Assembly (NCBI RefSeq): GCF_030817415.1
Contig: NZ_JAUSZI010000002.1
Coordinates: forward strand, 868,001-932,000
DNA from: Streptomyces umbrinus
GTDB taxonomy: Bacteria; Actinomycetota; Actinomycetes; Streptomycetales; Streptomycetaceae
Direction: 5' to 3'
DNA length: 64,000 nucleotides
The notes beneath the pieces were generated by a model. It saw only the letters and a list, made by a program, of their open reading frames with translations. It made no database searches and was not told the DNA's origin. Shown piece by piece: positions 26,338 through 35,259 of the stretch. Position 1 is the first letter of the stretch; each line of letters opens with the position of its first letter. Position numbers and translations under genes: made by a program.

Positions 26338-26832
26338 TCACTCCTCGGTCAACGGTTCGATGGGGTCACCGACGCCCGGCCGCTCCCCCGAGATGGTCAC
26401 CACCACCTGGCCCCGGGCGCAGATGCGTCCGTCGGGCATCCGCACGTCGACATCGGCGAAGTGCAGTCGGCGGCCCCGTCTGACGCACCGCGCGAAGGCG
26501 ACGGCCTCCCGGCCCCGGGCGGGCGCGAGGTACTGGACCGACATCGACACGGTGCTGAGCCGGCTCCCCTTCTGGAAGTCGTGCCCGGCGATCACGGCTC
26601 CGGCGCCCGCCGTGTCGATGAGCGCCGAGATCACTCCGCCGTGGAAGACGCCTTCGTGGGCGGAGAGCGCCTCGGCGTACGGAAGTGCCACCTCGACGCC
26701 GTCGGGGTCCCAACGGAGCATGCGCATACGGCAGTTGCGGTTGAACGCGACCCCACGTTCCCAGCGGGCCCGGAACCACGCACGGCGTTGGCGCTGCTCC
26801 TGGTCGGTGAGGGTCCTCGCCGCGACGGTCAT
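26338..26832 (-). CDS. PaaI-type hot-dog thioesterase
   Basis: A 164-residue hot-dog protein. The active-site segment HEGVFHGGVISALIDTAGAG (about 75-94) matches PaaI/4HBT thioesterases, with Asp in LIDTAG. It probably releases CoA from dead-end acyl-CoAs. Start ATG 26832 follows GGAGG at 9 bases. First gene of the operon that runs to 21916; 4 bases separate its stop from the crotonase start region. Confidence 0.8.
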   Translation of the reverse strand: MTVAARTLTDQEQRQRRAWFRARWERGVAFNRNCRMRMLRWDPDGVEVALPYAEALSAHEGVFHGGVISALIDTAGAGAVIAGHDFQKGSRLSTVSMSVQYLAPARGREAVAFARCVRRGRRLHFADVDVRMPDGRICARGQVVVTISGERPGVGDPIEPLTEE

Positions 26833-26869
26833 CCGCACGCCCTCCGGTCTCGGCCTGCCCGGCCGATCG

Positions 26870-26903
26870 ATATAGTTACATGAATAGAATAGTTGAAGCA
26901 ATC
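26870..26903 (+). promoter_or_regulatory. Island motif, copies 6 and 7 in direct tandem
   Basis: ATATAG-TTACATG-AATA (26870-26886) is followed without gap by GAATAG-TTGAAGC-AATC (26887-26903). The pair starts 38 bases before the thioesterase start at 26832. Confidence 0.55.
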
Positions 26904-26933
26904 GTACGGGACGAACCCGAGCTCCAGATGTAT

Positions 26934-26950
26934 TATTTATATAACTCATT
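26934..26950 (-). promoter_or_regulatory. Island motif, copy 8 (CoA-transferase side)
   Basis: Reads AATGAG-TTATATA-AATA on the minus strand, 59 bases before ATG 27009. The adjoining AACTCATTAG recurs at 63019. Confidence 0.45.
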
Positions 26951-27008
26951 AGCTCGCTCGTCACGGGGTGCTCCGGCACGGAGTACTCCCCCAGAGGGAG
27001 GCCCCTCG

Positions 27009-28220
27009 ATGCCGTCGACCGCCCTGGCCGGAGTACGCGTCCTCGACCTTTCCCGCATCCTCGCGGCCCCGCTGGCCACCCAGATGCTGGCCGACCTCGG
27101 CGCGGAGGTGATCAAGGTCGAGCGCCCCGGGACGGGCGACGACTCACGGACGTACGGGCCACCCTTCGCGGCCGGCCCCGAGGGCGACCGCAGGGACACG
27201 GCCGCCTTCTACCTCTCCTGCAACCGCAACAAGCAGTCGGTCACCGTCAACCACGCCACCGACGAGGGCCAGGCGCTGATCCGCGCCCTCGCCGCCCGCT
27301 CGGACGTCCTCGTCGAGAACTTCCGCGCGGGGACACTGGCGAAGTACGGCCTCGACCACGAGAGCCTGCGCGAGCTCAACCCGCGCCTGGTGTACCTGTC
27401 GGTCACCGGCTTCGGCCAGACCGGACCGTACGCAGCCCGCCCGGGCTACGACGGCATCTTCCAGGCCATGTCCGGGATGATGAGCGTCTCCGGACACCCC
27501 GACGAGCCGATGAAGGTCGGGGTCAGCATGGTCGACATCCTCACCGGGCTGTACGCCTCCACGGCCGTCCTGGCGGCGCTGCGACACCGGGACGCCACCG
27601 GCGAGGGCCAGTTCATCGACCTCTCCCTGCTGGACTGCGGGCTCGCCTCACTGTCGCACTTCGCGATGAACTACCTCGTGTCCGGGGAGGTTCCGCAGCG
27701 GCGCGGCAACGGTGGCTACGGCGGGGTCCCTTCACAGGCCTTCCTGTGCAAGGACAAGCCGGTGTTCCTCGTCGCGGGCAACGACAAGCAGTTCGCCGCG
27801 TTCTGTGCTGCGGCCGGGCGCAGCGACCTCCTTCAGGATCCGCGGTTCGGTACCACCTCCGCGCGGATCGCCCATCGTTCGGAGATCCTGCCTGTGCTCG
27901 AAGAGATCATGCTGACCCGCACGCGGGACGAGTGGCTCGTTGTTCTGGACGAACACGACGTCCCTGCCGGGCCGTTCAACGAGATGCCCGAGGTTTTCGC
28001 CGACCCCCAGATCAAGCATCGGGGGATGCTGGTTGACGTCGAGGACCCCGTGTCCGGGCGCCTCCCGCTCCTCGCCAACCCGATCCGCTTCACGGCGACC
28101 CCCGTCGAGGACTACGCCCCGCCGCCCGGCCTCGGCGAGCACACCGCCGAAGTCCTGGGCCGGCTGGCGGGGGTGACGGAGGGTCAGTTGGCGGGGTTGC
28201 GGGCGCGGGGGGTCGTGTGA
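27009..28220 (+). CDS. CaiB/BaiF family type III CoA-transferase
   Basis: A 403-residue class III CoA-transferase or acyl-CoA racemase. Family signs are VLDLSRILAAPLATQMLADL, GAEVIKVERPG and NRNKQSV; the catalytic Asp176 lies in VSMVDILTGLYA. It would move CoA between acids and thus activate the substrate without ATP, or epimerise an alpha-methyl acyl-CoA. ATG 27009 follows GAGGGAG; in-frame codons upstream belong to the AT-rich promoter. Divergent from the thioesterase operon under three motif copies. Confidence 0.85.
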   Translation: MPSTALAGVRVLDLSRILAAPLATQMLADLGAEVIKVERPGTGDDSRTYGPPFAAGPEGDRRDTAAFYLSCNRNKQSVTVNHATDEGQALIRALAARSDVLVENFRAGTLAKYGLDHESLRELNPRLVYLSVTGFGQTGPYAARPGYDGIFQAMSGMMSVSGHPDEPMKVGVSMVDILTGLYASTAVLAALRHRDATGEGQFIDLSLLDCGLASLSHFAMNYLVSGEVPQRRGNGGYGGVPSQAFLCKDKPVFLVAGNDKQFAAFCAAAGRSDLLQDPRFGTTSARIAHRSEILPVLEEIMLTRTRDEWLVVLDEHDVPAGPFNEMPEVFADPQIKHRGMLVDVEDPVSGRLPLLANPIRFTATPVEDYAPPPGLGEHTAEVLGRLAGVTEGQLAGLRARGVV

Positions 28221-28499
28221 GGCGGCGGAGCATTCGGCGGGGCCTTTGTTCCGGTTGAAAGACGGTGAGCTCGCGCTGGGCTGGACCGTGGTCGGGTGTC
28301 GGCCAGGACGCGTCGACGGCCACCTGTCGGTGGACGGACATGTGCTCAGCACGAGAGGTCTGCGCTCCGTATGGGTGCGCGGGCCCGGCGAACCGGCCGT
28401 GCACGCGGCACACCCCTCGCCGTGGCTGACCGCCGAGACCCGTCAGGGCCCTGTTCGGATTGGTCTCTGCAGATCCATTGGCGACGGAGTCGTTCCCGC
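28221..28499. other. Spacer with no recognised gene
   Basis: 279 bp between the convergent CoA-transferase and TetR genes. An open plus-strand frame from 28246 crosses it into the TetR gene but I recognise nothing in it, and there is no clear ribosome site. No strong hairpin was found. Confidence 0.5.
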
Positions 28500-29108
28500 C
28501 TATCGCGGCCCCGACGGTTCGGCCGGCCGGTTCGGCGGAGCCTTGGCATTCTTGGCGGCGGCTGCCGCGACGGTTGCCAGGTCTTCGCCCGAGAAACCGG
28601 CGCGGCTCAGCACTGCCAGAGATTTGTTCGTTGCCAGCGTGCACAACGCCAGCTCTGCCGCCTCCTGATCATCGGCCCCCGCCGCCAGCAACGCCCGCTC
28701 CAGCATCGCCCGCAAACCGTCGATCATGGCGCGGACCATCGCCCGGCCCTCCGCGTCGAGGGCCGGGAGCTGCGTTGCCGACACCGTGAGCAGGCAGCCA
28801 TCCGGGACCGTCGGGTCGGCGATGCGGTTCAGGGTGACCTGCAGGTAGGCGGCCACAACGGCGCTCGGGCTCGGGTGGGGGCCGGACAGTGCCTGGTCGT
28901 ACAGCGGGTGGTAGGTCTGCGCGTACCGTTGGAGGCTTTTCCGGAAGAGGGTGCTCTTGTCGCCGAAGGTGCCGTAGAGCGAGCTCCGGCCCAGGCCCGT
29001 GCTCTCGGTCAGGCGGTCGATCGAGGCCTCCGAATAGCCCCAGCGCCAGAAGACGTACATCGCGCGTCGTAGCGCCTCGTCCACGTCGAATTGCTTGCGG
29101 CCCGCCAT
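28500..29108 (-). CDS. TetR-family repressor
   Basis: A 202-residue regulator with the N-terminal helix-turn-helix YSEASIDRLTESTGLGRSSL followed by YGTFGDKSTLFRKSL (about 25-60). The effector domain (60-200) is of the TetR_C type found in AcrR-like drug or lipid sensors. It is divergent from the alpha/beta hydrolase gene, whose promoter contains two copies of a CGATCG-centred element, probably its operators. It is not near the island motif, so this pair appears to be a separate unit. Confidence 0.85.
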   Translation of the reverse strand: MAGRKQFDVDEALRRAMYVFWRWGYSEASIDRLTESTGLGRSSLYGTFGDKSTLFRKSLQRYAQTYHPLYDQALSGPHPSPSAVVAAYLQVTLNRIADPTVPDGCLLTVSATQLPALDAEGRAMVRAMIDGLRAMLERALLAAGADDQEAAELALCTLATNKSLAVLSRAGFSGEDLATVAAAAAKNAKAPPNRPAEPSGPR

Positions 29109-29128
29109 GGTTCGTCAGCCTACACATC

Positions 29129-29158
29129 TTGCACCGATCGTTTCAAGATGCGTATGGT
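29129..29158 (+). promoter_or_regulatory. Promoter of the alpha/beta hydrolase, with duplicated operator-like segment
   Basis: TTGCAC at 29129-29134 and TATGGT at 29153-29158 are spaced by 18 bp and form a good -35/-10 pair. The segment TTGCACCGATCGTT (29129) repeats as TTGCACTGATCGTT (29174), 45 bp apart; each is a candidate TetR operator. Confidence 0.55.
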
Positions 29159-29165
29159 CGTCGGT

Positions 29166-30110
29166 ATGACAAGTTGCACTGATCGTTCCATGATGAGTAC
29201 GGCCGACGGCACGACAGGCTTGAGTTCGCTGCGGCTGCCCGACGGGTTCACCGACGTCTTCACCAGCCGGCTCGTGGAGGCGAACGCGCTGCGGCTGCAC
29301 GTGGTCACCGGTGGGGACGGCCCGGCGCTGCTGCTGATCGGCGGGTGGCCCCAGACCTGGTACGCCTGGCGGGAGGTGATGCCCGCGCTCGCCCGCCGGC
29401 ACACCGTCGTCGCCGTCGACTCGCGCGGGGCCGGGCTCTCGGACAAGCCCGACGACGGGTACGACGCCGGCACGCTGTCCGCCGATCTGGTCGCGTTGAT
29501 GGCCGCGCTCGGGCACGACCGGTTCGACGTGGTCGGCCACGACATCGGTACGTGGACCGGATATGCCCTCGCCGCCGATCACCCCGAGCGGGTGGGCCGG
29601 CTCGCCATCCTCGAAGCAGTGATCCCCGGTCTCACGCCGTCCCCGCCGTTCTTCGGCCCGGCCGCGGTCAATCTGAAGCTCTGGCAGTTCGGCTTCAACC
29701 GGCTCACCGACCTCAACGAGGAGCTGGTCCGGGGGCGGGAGCGGCTCTTCTTCGGCTACCAGTTCGCCAAGAAGGCAGCCACCCCGGACGCGATCCCCGC
29801 GTACGCCGTCGACGTCTACGTCGACGCGATCACCGCGGATCCTCGCGCGCTGCGGGCGAGCTTCGCGTACTACCGGGCGCTGGACGAGACGATCGCGCAG
29901 AACGAGCAGCGCAAGAAGACCCGGCTGACGCTGCCGGTGCTCGCCCTCGGCGGCGCGCTGTGGAGCGGCGCGAATACCGCCCAGACGATGCGGCTGGCGG
30001 CCGACGACGTCACGGGGGTCGTCCTCGACGACTGCGGCCATTACCCGGCCGAGGAGCAGCCGGCGCGGTTCGTCGAGGTCCTGGAGGACTTCCTCGTGGC
30101 CAACCGGTAG
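29166..30110 (+). CDS. Alpha/beta hydrolase, epoxide-hydrolase/haloalkane-dehalogenase-like
   Basis: A 314-residue hydrolase. HG-type oxyanion segment is LLLIGGWPQTWYAWR; the nucleophile is Asp in VVGHDIGTWTGYALA, as in epoxide hydrolases and dehalogenases; the late His is in LDDCGHYPAEEQP. ATG 29166 sits at the predicted transcription start, so translation may be leaderless; ATG 29190 or 29193 in the second repeat are alternatives without ribosome sites. Controlled presumably by the divergent TetR protein. Likely substrates are epoxides or esters. Confidence 0.8.
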   Translation: MTSCTDRSMMSTADGTTGLSSLRLPDGFTDVFTSRLVEANALRLHVVTGGDGPALLLIGGWPQTWYAWREVMPALARRHTVVAVDSRGAGLSDKPDDGYDAGTLSADLVALMAALGHDRFDVVGHDIGTWTGYALAADHPERVGRLAILEAVIPGLTPSPPFFGPAAVNLKLWQFGFNRLTDLNEELVRGRERLFFGYQFAKKAATPDAIPAYAVDVYVDAITADPRALRASFAYYRALDETIAQNEQRKKTRLTLPVLALGGALWSGANTAQTMRLAADDVTGVVLDDCGHYPAEEQPARFVEVLEDFLVANR

Positions 30111-30131
30111 CAGGCACGCCACACAGCTGAA

Positions 30132-30313
30132 CTTCGCGAACGACAGGCGGAGCTTCACAAACTCCGCTACGTCGTCGAGCGGGCCTTCGCCCTCCTCCAC
30201 CAGTTCAAACGCCTCGCCACCCGATGGGAACGCCGCCTCGAACTCCACGACGCCTTCGTCCCCCGGCAGGCAGCCTCATCTGCCGGCGACGCCTCAAGAA
30301 GGCCCACCCATGA
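30132..30313 (+). pseudogene. 3' fragment of an IS5-family transposase
   Basis: Translation gives LRYVVERAFALLHQFKRL and ATRWERRLELHDAF, matching the C-terminal DDE region of IS5-family transposases. After a frameshift near 30260 the other frame ends in LICRRRLKKAHP and TGA at 30311, the usual end of these proteins. The 5' two-thirds are absent and there is no start codon. It begins right after the hydrolase stop, so it marks an old insertion and deletion. Confidence 0.75.
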
Positions 30314-30331
30314 TCCTCTTACGAGCTCTTA
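30314..30331. repeat. Putative right terminus of the IS remnant
   Basis: TCCTCTTACGAGCTCTTA directly after the transposase stop resembles the terminal inverted repeat of Streptomyces IS5-type elements. No matching left end is visible. Confidence 0.4.
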
Positions 30332-30529
30332 TCCGCCGTGTTCTTCGGTGAGAACAGCGAACCGGCTCATCGCTGCCATGGAAGCCAACAGCCGCCACTG
30401 ACAACGCTCTTGTTCCCGGGCCCCCGGCACGTAGCGGTCCAGGTGGCCGGTAGTGACGAGTAAGTCCCAGCTTTCGGGCCGTCCCTGGGCGGTCCGGGGC
30501 CGCTCGACGGCGTTGCCCGGCATCCACAC
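30329..30529 (-). pseudogene. Possible C-terminal gene fragment beside the IS remnant
   Basis: A 66-codon frame reading MWMPGNAVERPRTAQGRPES and ending LLASMAAMSRFAVLTEEHGG, whose TAA stop lies in the IS end. Third-position GC is moderately high and the frame stays open upstream to the SDR stop. It may be the remains of a gene broken by the insertion, or chance. Contains one TTA codon. No family recognised. Confidence 0.3.
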
Positions 30530-30550
30530 CGACCAACCGCGGACACCAGG

Positions 30551-31315
30551 TCACCCGATCAGCGTCCGGCCCCCCTCCAGCATCAGCGTCGCCCCCGTCA
30601 GATACGCCATGTCGTCGCTGACCAGCGCGGCCACCGCTCGGCCGATGTCCGCCTCCGGGGCCCCGAGCCGGCCCAACGGAATCTCGTGGGCGAGCTCTGC
30701 CGCCTTCTGCGGGTGCGCGGCCAGGTACTCCTCCGCCGCCGGACTGAGCGCGGCGGGGCAGACGACGTTCACGCGGATCCCGTACGCACCCCACTCCCTC
30801 GCGGCAACCCGGGTCAGCCCGCGGATCGCCTCCTTGGCCATCGCGTAAGCCGCGAAGGTAACCTCGCCCTGCACAGCTGCCGAGGAGCCGAGATTCACGA
30901 CGCTCCCGCGGCTGTCCCTGAGGTGGGGCAGGGCCGCCTGCATCGCATGGAACACGGCCAACGGCCCGCTGCGATAGGTGAGTTCGACATCCTCGTACGA
31001 CGTCTTCTCCAGCCGTCGCTGGACCGAGGACTGGGCGTTGTTGACGAGCACGTCGAGCCCGCCGAACTCCCGCACGGTCTCGGCCACCATGCGGTCGACG
31101 TCGGCACGGTCGCCCACGTCCCCGACGCTGATGTACGCGCTCCCACCGCGCTCGGCGATCTCCCCGGCGGTGTCCTTGAGCTTGCTCTCGGTACGGCCGG
31201 TGATCACCACGGCCGCCCCCTCGGCGGCCAGCGCGAGCGCGATGCCGCGGCCGACCCCCTGTCCTCCACCGGTGACGAGAGCCGTCTTCCCGGCCAGCCG
31301 TGTGCCTCGCTGCAT
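30551..31315 (-). CDS. Short-chain dehydrogenase/reductase
   Basis: A 254-residue SDR with TGGGQGVGRG near residue 15, LVNNAQ in place of NNAG, and the catalytic Tyr-Lys as YAMAK. C-terminus LVSDDMAYLTGATLMLEGGR. Start ATG 31315 shares one base with the SnoaL-like gene stop (TGATG). Last gene of the operon 34231-30551; it probably oxidises a hydroxyl produced after the ACAD step. Confidence 0.8.
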   Translation of the reverse strand: MQRGTRLAGKTALVTGGGQGVGRGIALALAAEGAAVVITGRTESKLKDTAGEIAERGGSAYISVGDVGDRADVDRMVAETVREFGGLDVLVNNAQSSVQRRLEKTSYEDVELTYRSGPLAVFHAMQAALPHLRDSRGSVVNLGSSAAVQGEVTFAAYAMAKEAIRGLTRVAAREWGAYGIRVNVVCPAALSPAAEEYLAAHPQKAAELAHEIPLGRLGAPEADIGRAVAALVSDDMAYLTGATLMLEGGRTLIG

Positions 31316-31866
31316 CACATGTCCTTCCAGAAGGGCGCCCATGAGGGAAAGGCGTCCGGCAGCGCCGGTTCTCCGGACCCCTCCCAGCCGTTGAAGCCCA
31401 CGGCCTGAGGGCGCTCGGTCACGTCGGCCGCGTACCAGTGCTGCTCGCGGCGGCGGGAGAAGTACCACTCGCCGTCCACGCGCGCGTAGTCGTCCCGGTA
31501 GCAGATCGCCATCACGATCCACCGGTCCCCCACCTCGTGCTCGGCACGGCAGTAGACGGCACCGGTCGCCGTGTCGCGGTCGGTGAACTCGACGCGGTGT
31601 CCGCAGATCTGGTGCACCGACCGGCGGAAGCCCCGGACGAGGGGCTCGATGTACGCCCGCAGCGCTTCCCGGCCCCGGCCGTGCCGGCCCATCTCCACGT
31701 CCGGCCGGAAGCAGCCGGCCCAGGCGTCGAGGTCGCGGGCATCCACGGCGAGCGCGTAGCGGACGGGCAGTTGCTGGATGGCGAGATGGGACTCGATGCG
31801 GTCGATGCGGTCCTCCAAGGACCGTCCCGTGGCATGCGACAACTGCCGACCCACTGCGTCGCTCAT
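31315..31866 (-). CDS. SnoaL-like (NTF2-fold) protein
   Basis: A 183-residue NTF2-fold protein of the SnoaL_4 type. The helix IQQLPVRYALAVDARDLDAW and the strand GRGREALRAYIEPLVRGF are diagnostic, with a cavity-lining His cluster (VHQICGHRV). Members act as isomerases, dehydratases or cyclases, or as ketosteroid-isomerase-like binding proteins. Overlaps the ACAD stop (ATGA) and the SDR start, so it is firmly within the operon. Confidence 0.8.
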   Translation of the reverse strand: MSDAVGRQLSHATGRSLEDRIDRIESHLAIQQLPVRYALAVDARDLDAWAGCFRPDVEMGRHGRGREALRAYIEPLVRGFRRSVHQICGHRVEFTDRDTATGAVYCRAEHEVGDRWIVMAICYRDDYARVDGEWYFSRRREQHWYAADVTERPQAVGFNGWEGSGEPALPDAFPSWAPFWKDM

Positions 31867-33092
31867 GGCCGGGGCTCCTTCGGCAGGCCGAGGACCTGTT
31901 CCCCGATGATGTTCCGCTGGATCTCGCTCGACCCGCCGTAGATCGTCTCCGCGAGTGACAGGAGGAAGGAGCGCTGCCGGGTGTCCAGGGCGTAGTCCTC
32001 GTCGACGATCTGCCCGGCGGGTCCGGCCAACTCCATGGCCAGATGGCCGAGTTGCTGGTGCCGGGTCGAGGCGTACAGCTTGGCCGTGGTGGCCTGCGGT
32101 CCCGGCGCGCGGCCCGCGGTCAGTTCGGCGATGGTCCGCAGGTTGGTGGTGCGCATGATGCGTACGGAGATCCAGGCGTCCACGATCCGGCGGCGCAGCA
32201 TCGGATCGTCGAGCGCGCCGCGCTCGCGGGCCAGGCCGATCAGGGCCTCGGCCTCCCGCTCGAAGGCGAGCTGCTGGGGCAGCAGGGTGGTGCCGCGTTC
32301 GATGCCGAGGGTGGCCATCGCCGTGCGCCAGCCCTGGCCGACCTCGCCCACGACCATGTCGGCGTCGGTGCGTGCGTCGGAGAGGAAGACCTCGGCGAAC
32401 TCGTCCTGGCCCGCGAGATTGCGGATGGACCGGATCTCCACGCCCGGCTGGTCGGCCGGGACGAGCAGCATCGTCAGCCCCTTGTGCCGCCGGGAGTCGG
32501 GGTCGGTGCGCGTGAGGACGTAGAGCCAGTCGGCGTGGATGCCGAAGGAGGTCCACACCTTCTGCCCGTTGACCACCCACTCGCCCCCGCTCTCGACGCC
32601 GATCGGGCGGGAGGTGCCCTCGAAGGAGGTGCCCCCGTCGTCGCGCTCGGCCCGCGTGCGCACGGAGGCCAGATCGGAGCCGGCGCCCGGCTCGCTGAAG
32701 CCCTGGCCCCAGAGTTCCTCGACGGAGAGGATCGGCGGCAGGAAGCGCTTCTTCTGCGCCTCGCTGCCCATCGCGAGGAGCATCGGCCCGAGGAGGTCGA
32801 GGGCGTTGCCGGTGGCCCGGTAGGGGGCGTTCGCGCGGGCGTACTCGTACTCGAAGACGATCTCCTCGAGGAGCCCGAGCCCCCGTCCGCCGTACTCCCG
32901 CGGCCAGCCGACCCCCAGCCAGTTCCCGGCCGCCAGCTCGCGGTCCCAGGCGAGGCGGACCTCCCAGGCCGCCCCGTCGGTGGGACCACCCACGCCCCGG
33001 TGCTCGGCGAACTCCCCCATGAGGTGTTCGGCCAGCCAGTCCCGCAGCTCGTCGCGGAAGTCGCGTACCGCGGGCCCGAAGTCCAGCTCCAT
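31863..33092 (-). CDS. Acyl-CoA dehydrogenase, long subunit of a pair
   Basis: A 409-residue ACAD with PREYGGRGLG, FSEPGAGSDLASVRTRA, WVVNGQKVWTSFGIHADW and the terminal YGGSSEIQRNIIGEQVLGLP. ATG 33092 follows AAAGGAG. It is 20 bp downstream of the shorter ACAD at 34231. Paired unlike ACAD genes in actinobacterial steroid catabolism encode alpha2beta2 enzymes in which the long subunit keeps the C-terminal FAD contacts; that arrangement is inferred here. Confidence 0.9.
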   Translation of the reverse strand: MELDFGPAVRDFRDELRDWLAEHLMGEFAEHRGVGGPTDGAAWEVRLAWDRELAAGNWLGVGWPREYGGRGLGLLEEIVFEYEYARANAPYRATGNALDLLGPMLLAMGSEAQKKRFLPPILSVEELWGQGFSEPGAGSDLASVRTRAERDDGGTSFEGTSRPIGVESGGEWVVNGQKVWTSFGIHADWLYVLTRTDPDSRRHKGLTMLLVPADQPGVEIRSIRNLAGQDEFAEVFLSDARTDADMVVGEVGQGWRTAMATLGIERGTTLLPQQLAFEREAEALIGLARERGALDDPMLRRRIVDAWISVRIMRTTNLRTIAELTAGRAPGPQATTAKLYASTRHQQLGHLAMELAGPAGQIVDEDYALDTRQRSFLLSLAETIYGGSSEIQRNIIGEQVLGLPKEPRP

Positions 33093-33112
33093 GCCAGCTC
33101 CTTTGCCGGTGA

Positions 33113-34231
33113 TCAGATGCCGAGCCGGGCGGCGAGCAGCTCCCGGTGGTACGACGGTGTGCCGAGCAGCACCTCGGAGCTCTTGGCCCGCTTGAGGTAC
33201 AGGTGCGCGAGGTGCTCCCAGGTGAAGCCGATGCCGCCGTGGACCTGGATGTTGTCGCCGGCCACCTTCGTGAAGGCCTCCGAGCAGAACGCCTGGGCAA
33301 GGGCCGCCGAGATCGCGGTCTCCGTCTCGTCGCCCGCGTCCAGCGCCCACAGTCCGCCGTACGCGGCCGAGCGGGCGGACTCGATCTCCACGAGCATGTC
33401 GGCGCACTTGTGCTTGATCCCCTGGAACGAGCCGATGGGCCGTCCGTACTGCTCGCGGATCCTGGCGTACTCCACGGCGGCGTCCAGCGCGGCGGCCGCT
33501 CCCCCGACCTGTTCGGCGGCGAGCAGTACGGAGGCTGTGGCGAGGGTGCGTTCGAGGGCCGGCCAGGCCGCGCCCTCGGGGCCCAGCAGGCGGGCGGGAG
33601 TGTTCGTGAACTCCACCCGTGCCTGCTTACGTGTCTGGTCGAGCGTCGGGAGGGGCGTGCGGGCGAGACCCGGTGCTTCGGCCTCGACGGCGAAGAGGCT
33701 GATGCCGGAGGGGGTGCGGGCGGCGACCAGGAGCAGGTCGGCGAGGTGCCCGTCGAGGACGTACGTCTTCACGCCGGTCAGCCGCCAGCCGCCCGCCTTG
33801 TCATGGGCGGTGAGCCGGATGCCCGCCTCGTCCCACCGGCCGTTCTCCTCGGTGAGCGCGAGCGTGGCGACGGTCTCGCCGGACGCCATGCCCGGGAGAA
33901 GGTCGCCGCGGGCCCTCTCGTCGTCGCAGCGCAGCAGTGTCTCGGCGGCCAGGGCGACGGTGGCGAAGTACGGCGCGCACAGCAGCGCGCGGCCCGTCTC
34001 CTCGAAGACGACGCCGAGGTCGACGTAGCCGAAGCCCGAGCCGCCGTACTTCTCCGGCACGGCGAGTCCCTGCAGGCCGATCTCCGTGGCCATCCGCCGC
34101 CAGACGACCGGGTCGTACCCGGTCGGGTCCGCGGCCAGGCGGCGCACGTCGGCCTCCGTGGCGTGCTTGGTGAGGAACGACCGTACAACCTTGCGCAGTT
34201 CGTCCTGTTCCTCGCTGAAGGTGAGATCCAT
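33113..34231 (-). CDS. Acyl-CoA dehydrogenase, short subunit of a pair
   Basis: A 372-residue ACAD beginning MDLTFSEEQDELRKVVRSFL. The FAD/substrate loop is reduced to LALTEENGRWDEAG, without the SEPxAGSD found in the partner. The C-terminus is IQVHGGIGFTWEHLAHLYL with LLGTPSYHRELLAARLGI, lacking the GTSxIQ segment. It is closely related to the short ACADs at 39379 and 55945. Probably functions with the protein at 31863; first gene of the operon under motif copy 9. Confidence 0.9.
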   Translation of the reverse strand: MDLTFSEEQDELRKVVRSFLTKHATEADVRRLAADPTGYDPVVWRRMATEIGLQGLAVPEKYGGSGFGYVDLGVVFEETGRALLCAPYFATVALAAETLLRCDDERARGDLLPGMASGETVATLALTEENGRWDEAGIRLTAHDKAGGWRLTGVKTYVLDGHLADLLLVAARTPSGISLFAVEAEAPGLARTPLPTLDQTRKQARVEFTNTPARLLGPEGAAWPALERTLATASVLLAAEQVGGAAAALDAAVEYARIREQYGRPIGSFQGIKHKCADMLVEIESARSAAYGGLWALDAGDETETAISAALAQAFCSEAFTKVAGDNIQVHGGIGFTWEHLAHLYLKRAKSSEVLLGTPSYHRELLAARLGI

Positions 34232-34290
34232 GCCGCGCTTCCCGTCCTCGGTGCGAAGCGGTTGACGACCGCTTGCTAGCCCACCCCTCG

Positions 34291-34307
34291 ATACAGTTAG
34301 ATAATTA
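34291..34307 (+). promoter_or_regulatory. Island motif, copy 9 (ACAD pair / crotonase)
   Basis: ATACAG-TTAGATA-ATTA, 60 bases before 34231 and 34 bases before 34341, in a divergent promoter. It shares 16 bases with copy 5. Confidence 0.6.
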
Positions 34308-34340
34308 TAGTATCCGCACTGAATACACCAGGAGCGCGAC

Positions 34341-35162
<822 letters not shown>

Positions 35163-35259
35163 CCTACGGGCGTCCACCGACCGACGCCCAGAGACAGCCG
35201 CTGACACCAACGGACGCCCGCAGACGCCTGCGAACGCCACGAATGCCTGAGGAGCCGCC

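Noticed and set aside
28246..28668. 140-codon plus-strand frame between the CoA-transferase and TetR genes
   Set aside because: Its second half overlaps the TetR gene in antisense and nothing in its sequence is recognisable.
32043..34028. Long plus-strand frame opposite the ACAD pair
   Set aside because: It is a complement shadow of high third-position GC genes; the minus-strand frames carry all ACAD motifs.
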